Origin: JBFLYE01 sp040756715 [NCBI: bacterium]
GTDB taxonomy: Bacteria > UBA9089 > UBA9088
Assembly: GCA_040756715.1 (NCBI GenBank)
Contig: JBFLYE010000012.1
Span: 1 to 8,847, forward strand
Length of the DNA: 8,847 nt
Direction of reading: 5' to 3'
Positions 5,050-8,847 of the stretch are shown in pieces. Made by a program: the position numbers and the translations under genes. Position 1 is the stretch's first letter, and each line of letters starts with the position of its first letter. The notes under the pieces were generated by a model, which saw only the letters and a list, made by a program, of their open reading frames with translations, did not search any database and was not told where the DNA came from.

Positions 5050-5808
5050 TCAACATATCCCCCTTTTAGAGCTTTTGATAAATTCAACAAGATGAGCTAT
5101 CTCAGGAGAAGGGGGAATCTCATCCTTTATTTTTATAAGTGCCTGGCTGATATTTAGATGGGAGCGATATAACAGCCTAAATGCATTTTTTATGTCTTGC
5201 CTCATCTTGCTTGGTATTCCATTTCTTTGAAGCCCGATACTATTTATCCCAATGCAGGAAGCAGGGTGTCCATCAGCAATAAAATATGGTGGAACATCTT
5301 GGGTAACCTTTGAAGAGCCACCAATCATAGAGAGGCATCCAATTCTAACAAATTGATGTATGGCAACAAAGCCCGAAATTATAACCTTGTCCTCCACCTC
5401 AACATGACCGGTTAAGCCTGCAAAATTTGTAACCACAACATTATTTCCAATCTTGCAATCATGGGCAATATGGGAATTTGCCATAATAAAGTTATTATTT
5501 CCTATTTGCGTGCTTTCCCCTTCATAAGATGAGCGATGGATGGTTGCATATTCACGGATGATGTTATTGTCTCCAATAAAACAATAGGATTTCACATTCT
5601 TCCATCCTGCAATCTGGGGATCATTTCCAATAACCGCACCTATATCAATATAGCAATTTTTTCCTATCCTTGTTCCTTTTTTTATCACCACATATGCCCC
5701 TATTTTTGTTCCATCTTGAATTATAACATCCTCCTCTATAATGGAAAAAGGGCCAATTTCAACCTTTGCTCCTATTTGTGCATCCTTATGAACAATTGCA
5801 TTTTTCAT
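5050..5808 (-). CDS. lpxA: Acyl-ACP--UDP-N-acetylglucosamine O-acyltransferase
   Basis: LpxA performs the first step of lipid A synthesis, moving a 3-hydroxyacyl chain from acyl carrier protein to the 3-OH of UDP-GlcNAc in the cytoplasm. The 252-residue product has the left-handed beta-helix hexapeptide repeats (for example AQIGAKVEIGPFSI at 10-23, then through about residue 190), IREYATIHR (84-92), the active-site SHIAHDC with catalytic His116 (112-118), AIHQF (149-153), QDVPPY (170-175) and the helical C-terminal domain with RLLYRS (211-216). Length and motifs are normal for LpxA rather than LpxD. The ATG at 5808 lacks a close Shine-Dalgarno sequence; AGAAGGTG is about 15 bases away. It is the first gene of the minus-strand operon, and its promoter should be within 5809-5965. 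The usual lipid A neighbours (fabZ, lpxD, lpxB) are absent here. Confidence 0.96.
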   Translation of the reverse strand: MKNAIVHKDAQIGAKVEIGPFSIIEEDVIIQDGTKIGAYVVIKKGTRIGKNCYIDIGAVIGNDPQIAGWKNVKSYCFIGDNNIIREYATIHRSSYEGESTQIGNNNFIMANSHIAHDCKIGNNVVVTNFAGLTGHVEVEDKVIISGFVAIHQFVRIGCLSMIGGSSKVTQDVPPYFIADGHPASCIGINSIGLQRNGIPSKMRQDIKNAFRLLYRSHLNISQALIKIKDEIPPSPEIAHLVEFIKSSKRGIC

Positions 5809-5850
5809 TTATCGTAACTATTCACCTTCTGACAAGTAAACAATAAACCA

Positions 5851-5922
5851 CCAAAATCCTAAATCCAAAATCCAAAACAAATTCCAAGCACCAAATTACA
5901 CACAGCAAGGTTTTGGATTTTG
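5851..5922. repeat. Heptamer tandem repeat and long inverted repeat between gyrA and lpxA
   Basis: Three tandem heptamers occur at 5853-5873: AAAATCC, TAAATCC, AAAATCC. CAAAATCCAAAAC (5866-5878) is perfectly inverted at 5910-5922, giving 13-base arms around a 31-base spacer. On the minus-strand transcript it would fold as an A/U-rich hairpin after the gyrA stop, but the stem is low in GC and no clean U-tract follows, so a standard intrinsic terminator is not evident. The word pattern (runs of A/T separated by CC, and GGATTTTGGATTTAGG on the other strand) resembles intergenic repeats I associate with uncultivated bacterial lineages. Confidence 0.75.
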
Positions 5923-5965
5923 TTTGTTTTGCTATAGTCTATCTTCTATTTTCTCTCTTCTGGTA

Positions 5966-8371
5966 TCATTCTTCAGCAACAATAGGTGCATAGGCAACAA
6001 CTTTATCATCCTTCTTTAATCTCACCAGGCAAACACCCTTTGTATTTCTTCCGATCATTCTAATATTTCCTACAGAAATTCTTATAACCATTCCAAGTTG
6101 TGTAATTAAAACAATCTCATCAGCCTCATCTACCTCAAGAATTCCAACAACATTACCATTTCTTTCATCCGTCTTTATGTCAATAATTCCCTTTCCTCCC
6201 CTTTTCTGCAATCTATAAAGCCCGATTAAGCTTCTCTTTCCAAAGCCATTCTCTGTTATTGTAAGAAGGTTTTTTCCCTCTTTTATTACTTCCATCCCAA
6301 TAAGAAAATCATCCTGGTCAAACCTCATTCCAATAACACCACCTGCTGTTCTTCCCATAGGCCTTGCATCGCTTTCCTTAAACCTTAATGCCTTTCCCTT
6401 TCTTGAGGAAAGGATTATCTCATCCTTGCCAGATGTTAAATTAGCAGAGATAAGGGAATCACCTTCTGAGATATCCATTGCAATTATTCCCGTTGTGCGT
6501 GGATTTGAGAATTGTGAAAGCTCTGTCTTCTTTATCTTCCCAAGCCTTGTTGCCATAAGGATATATCCATCCCTAAATTCACGAACCGGGATAATTGCTG
6601 ATGGTTTTTCATTTTCGAGTATAGAAATAAGGTTTATTATGGGCTTTCCCCTTGAAAGCCTTCCTCCCTCTGGAATATTATATACCTTAAGCCAATAGAC
6701 CCTTCCTTTGTCTGTAAAGATAAGAAGAAAATCGTGGGTTGAGGCAATGTATAGGTGTTTGACAAAATCTTCCTCCCTTAATTCAAGGCCAGAGACACCA
6801 ACACCTCCCCTGTGTTGCTTTTTATACACACTTACCGGAATCCTTTTGATATAGCCCCTGAAGGAAATGGTAATTGCAACATCCTCCTCCTTTACAAAAT
6901 CCTCCATCCTAAATTCTTCCTCTTCGGGAATAATTATTGTTCTCCTTTCATCCTTGAATTTCTTTTGCAATTCCAGAATCTCATCCTTTATAACCCCCAA
7001 AATCCTCGGTCTTGAGGAAAGGAGGGAATTAAGGTATTCAATCTTTTTTATAAGCTCAAGGTATTCTTTTTCTATTTTGCTTTTCTCAAGCTTGGTTAGC
7101 CTTTGAAGCTGCATCTCAAGGATTGCCTGGGCTTGCTTTTGTGAAAGGGCTAGTTCTCCCACAAGGGTATTCTTTGCCTCTTTTGGCTCCTTTGAGCCCC
7201 TTATAATCTTTATCACCCTATCAATATTTTTCTGGGCAATCTTTAGACCTTCAAGGATATGAACCCTTTCGCTTGCAAGGTTTAATTGATATTTTGACCT
7301 CCTGGTAATAATCTCAACCCTATGCTCAATATAGCATTCAAGAATTCTTTTTAAGGGCATTATCTCAGGGCTTTTATCTTTTATAACAAGCATAATAATT
7401 CCAAAGCTTGTCTGAAGTGGGGTGTGTTTGTATAGCTTGTTTAGAATAACATTGGGGTTTTCATCCCTCTTTACCTCAAAGACAACCCTTATTCCATCCC
7501 GATCAGATTCATCCCTTAATTCGGATATTCCTAATGATTTTTCCCTATTTACCTCAACAATCCTTTCAATGAGGGCTTTTTTGCTAATCTGATAGGGAAT
7601 CTCTGTAATTATTATCTTTTCCCTTCCTTGCTCCCTTTCAATATTTGCCTTTCCCCTTATTACAATAATACCCTGTCCTTTCTCATAAGCCTCCCTTATT
7701 CCCGAGGAGCCAACAATGTATCCTCCGGTTGGAAAATCAGGGCCTGGGATAATCTTAAGAAGCTCATCTATACCAATTTCAGGATTATCAATTATTGCAA
7801 TAATGCCTTGAATTACCTCATAAAGGTTATGTGGCGGAATATTCGTTGCCATGCCAACCGCAATGCCAGATGAGCCATTTATAAGGAGGGAGGGAAGCAA
7901 GGCAGGAAGAACCTCTGGCTCCTTTAGGCTATCATCAAAATTTGGGATAAAATCTACGGTTTCATCCTCAATGTCTAAAAGGAGGTTTTCGGTTATAGAT
8001 GCTAGCCTTACCTCGGTATACCTCATCGCTGCTGGAGGGTCGTCATCTAAAGAGCCAAAATTTCCCTGCCCATCAATTAAGGGGTATCTACAGGAAAAAT
8101 CCTGTGCCATCCTAACCAAGGTGTCATATACAGCCTGGTCGCCATGTGGGTGATACTTTCCCAGAACCTCTCCCACAATCCTGGCTGATTTTTTATATGG
8201 CTTGTTATGGAATAAATCAAGCTCAGACATTGCATAGAGGATTCTTCGGTGAACCGGCTTAAGCCCATCCCTGACATCAGGAAGGGCCCTTCCAATGATT
8301 ACAGACATAGCGTAATCAAGGTAGGAGGTCTTCATCTCCTGCTCAATATAAGACTCAATAATTTCAGACAT
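5966..8371 (-). CDS. gyrA: DNA gyrase subunit A
   Basis: GyrA breaks and rejoins DNA in the A2B2 gyrase that introduces negative supercoils. From the ATG at 8371 the protein has 801 residues. The winged-helix core contains GKYHPHGD (71-78), GQGNFGS (101-107) and the active-site tyrosine in AAMRYTE (Tyr118). The coiled-coil region runs roughly 345-480, with the [13 protein letters not shown] stretch at 413-425. The C-terminal pinwheel follows to the end. The GyrA-box position reads QHRGGVG (519-525), two changes from the common QRRGGKG; a second RGGKG lies at 724-728. The residue equivalent to E. coli Ser83 is Gln79, while the Asp87 equivalent (Asp83) is kept. A TTG at 8410 would add 13 unlike residues, so I prefer ATG 8371, where the protein begins MSEIIE. 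The GyrA-box-like motif and six-blade-length tail favour GyrA over ParC, but no gyrB is in the window. Confidence 0.95.
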   Translation of the reverse strand: MSEIIESYIEQEMKTSYLDYAMSVIIGRALPDVRDGLKPVHRRILYAMSELDLFHNKPYKKSARIVGEVLGKYHPHGDQAVYDTLVRMAQDFSCRYPLIDGQGNFGSLDDDPPAAMRYTEVRLASITENLLLDIEDETVDFIPNFDDSLKEPEVLPALLPSLLINGSSGIAVGMATNIPPHNLYEVIQGIIAIIDNPEIGIDELLKIIPGPDFPTGGYIVGSSGIREAYEKGQGIIVIRGKANIEREQGREKIIITEIPYQISKKALIERIVEVNREKSLGISELRDESDRDGIRVVFEVKRDENPNVILNKLYKHTPLQTSFGIIMLVIKDKSPEIMPLKRILECYIEHRVEIITRRSKYQLNLASERVHILEGLKIAQKNIDRVIKIIRGSKEPKEAKNTLVGELALSQKQAQAILEMQLQRLTKLEKSKIEKEYLELIKKIEYLNSLLSSRPRILGVIKDEILELQKKFKDERRTIIIPEEEEFRMEDFVKEEDVAITISFRGYIKRIPVSVYKKQHRGGVGVSGLELREEDFVKHLYIASTHDFLLIFTDKGRVYWLKVYNIPEGGRLSRGKPIINLISILENEKPSAIIPVREFRDGYILMATRLGKIKKTELSQFSNPRTTGIIAMDISEGDSLISANLTSGKDEIILSSRKGKALRFKESDARPMGRTAGGVIGMRFDQDDFLIGMEVIKEGKNLLTITENGFGKRSLIGLYRLQKRGGKGIIDIKTDERNGNVVGILEVDEADEIVLITQLGMVIRISVGNIRMIGRNTKGVCLVRLKKDDKVVAYAPIVAEE

Positions 8372-8375
8372 TTCT

Positions 8376-8381
8376 ATTATA
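8376..8381 (-). promoter_or_regulatory. Possible -10 element very close to the gyrA start
   Basis: The minus strand has a perfect TATAAT ending four bases before the gyrA ATG. If used, transcription would begin at about the ATG itself, giving a leaderless mRNA. No good -35 lies 16-18 bases upstream (the region reads AAACCA). In A/T-rich DNA this hexamer is common, so the call is tentative. Confidence 0.3.
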
Positions 8382-8452
8382 TGATACAAAAAGATAGATG
8401 GTTTCAGCAAGGATTATTTGGGATTAAGCAGGTTATGAAACAGCGTAAGGGA

Positions 8453-8847
8453 TTACCTCACCACCATTGACTTTATGGCGGAAAAATCATCTGCTTTTAG
8501 TTTATAAAAGTATAAGCCTTTTGAAAGGTTTTGTCCAGCATTATTTTTTAGGTCAAAGAATATTGCCCTATCCTTTTGGGTATATGAGCCTTTAGGTTTT
8601 TGTCCTAGCTCTATTGTCCTTACCCTTTGTCCAAGGATGTTATAGATTTCAAGAGAAACATTTGAATCCTTTGCTAGCTTGAATGGGATATAGCAGGGAT
8701 TATTGGCTGGATTGGGATAGGATTGAAGGAGCTCTGATTGGGATGGGATTAAAGGCTTAATGGTTATCTCTTTATCTTTTATTTCTAAGGGAATCCTCTC
8801 AGCCAAAAGGTCAAAGAGAAGGCAGGAGGTTATGCTTATCCTCTCTT
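8453..8847 (-). CDS. Exported/surface protein, C-terminal T9SS-sorting or FlgD-Ig-like domain (partial)
   Basis: Only the last ~130 residues are in the window; the frame stays open to the right edge, so the start lies outside. An in-frame TTG at 8806 is probably not a start. The visible part is a C-terminal beta-sandwich domain of the kind annotated as type IX secretion (type A) sorting domain or FlgD-like Ig domain. It has the LLQSYPNPANNP signature, a strand NVSLEIYNILGQRVRTIE, a GQNLSKGLYFYKL strand pair, and the final FSAIKSMVV. Proteins ending this way are usually large cell-surface or secreted enzymes or adhesins, with this domain used for export or attachment. Whether this organism has a T9SS cannot be told here. 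It lies 81 bases upstream of gyrA on the same strand and could be read through into it. The catalytic or binding portion is outside the window, so its job is unknown. Confidence 0.85.
   Translation of the reverse strand, partial: ERISITSCLLFDLLAERIPLEIKDKEITIKPLIPSQSELLQSYPNPANNPCYIPFKLAKDSNVSLEIYNILGQRVRTIELGQKPKGSYTQKDRAIFFDLKNNAGQNLSKGLYFYKLKADDFSAIKSMVVR

Noticed and set aside
5040-5090. Longer UbiA-family protein starting at TTG 5090 inside lpxA
   Set aside because: The added residues do not match the family start (RPKQWVKN lies soon after ATG 5039), and TTAGGA supports the downstream ATG.
5851-5922. CRISPR array
   Set aside because: The repeats are 7 bases, contiguous, without unique spacers, and no cas gene is present.
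6426-8153. Several plus-strand open frames of 60-100 codons opposite gyrA
   Set aside because: They are antisense shadows of a long, well-conserved gene, with no ribosome sites or recognisable products.
8372-8410. Longer GyrA starting at TTG 8410
   Set aside because: The extra 13 residues are unlike GyrA N termini, whereas MSEIIE at ATG 8371 fits the family.

Overview
The window is AT-rich, densely packed bacterial DNA. It carries lpxA, so the source makes a lipid A-type outer membrane and is Gram-negative. The right edge holds the tail of a surface or secreted protein with a C-terminal YPNP domain of the T9SS-sorting / FlgD-Ig type. Two oxygen-sensitive radical SAM enzymes suggest an anaerobe. 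Arginine is mostly AGA/AGG, isoleucine is often ATA, and the gaps between transcription units hold low-complexity repeats such as AAAATCC heptamers and ATGCAAAA/GTAAAATT units. This combination recalls uncultivated candidate-phylum genomes (Omnitrophota-like or similar lineages), but the window does not settle the phylum.

Layout. Positions 1-421 hold no confident gene: one doubtful 72-codon frame and an A/T-rich repeat. Positions 422-2622 on the plus strand form a rightward group: a NrdG2-type radical SAM activase, a small winged-helix-like protein overlapping it by 4 bases, and, after a 45-base repeat-bearing gap, an AmmeMemoRadiSam-type radical SAM protein (AmrS) with a twin-arginine signal. 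Its stop codon interlocks with the stop of the leftward group. Positions 2619-5808 on the minus strand are a compact operon, read as lpxA, a UbiA-family phosphoribosyl/prenyl transferase, pcm, xseB, and a short polyprenyl diphosphate synthase. A 157-base gap with heptamer repeats and a long inverted repeat follows. Then come gyrA (5966-8371, minus) and the partial C-terminal domain of an exported protein (8453 to the right edge, minus).

How the genes fit together. The leftward operon is mainly envelope and isoprenoid metabolism: lipid A acylation, use of polyprenyl phosphate by an integral membrane transferase, and an isoprenyl diphosphate synthase that could supply its lipid precursor. A protein-repair methyltransferase and the small subunit of exonuclease VII are embedded in it. 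xseB next to a prenyl synthase is a familiar bacterial arrangement. The rightward group pairs two radical SAM enzymes whose usual partners (NrdD; Memo and AMMECR1) are not in the window.

I do not see a CRISPR array, tRNA, rRNA, transposase or obvious defence system. The points most worth a second look are the exported AmrS, the prenyl synthase that lacks the segment after its second aspartate-rich motif, the glutamine at the quinolone-contact position of GyrA, the uncharacterised winged-helix protein between two radical SAM genes, and the intergenic repeats.
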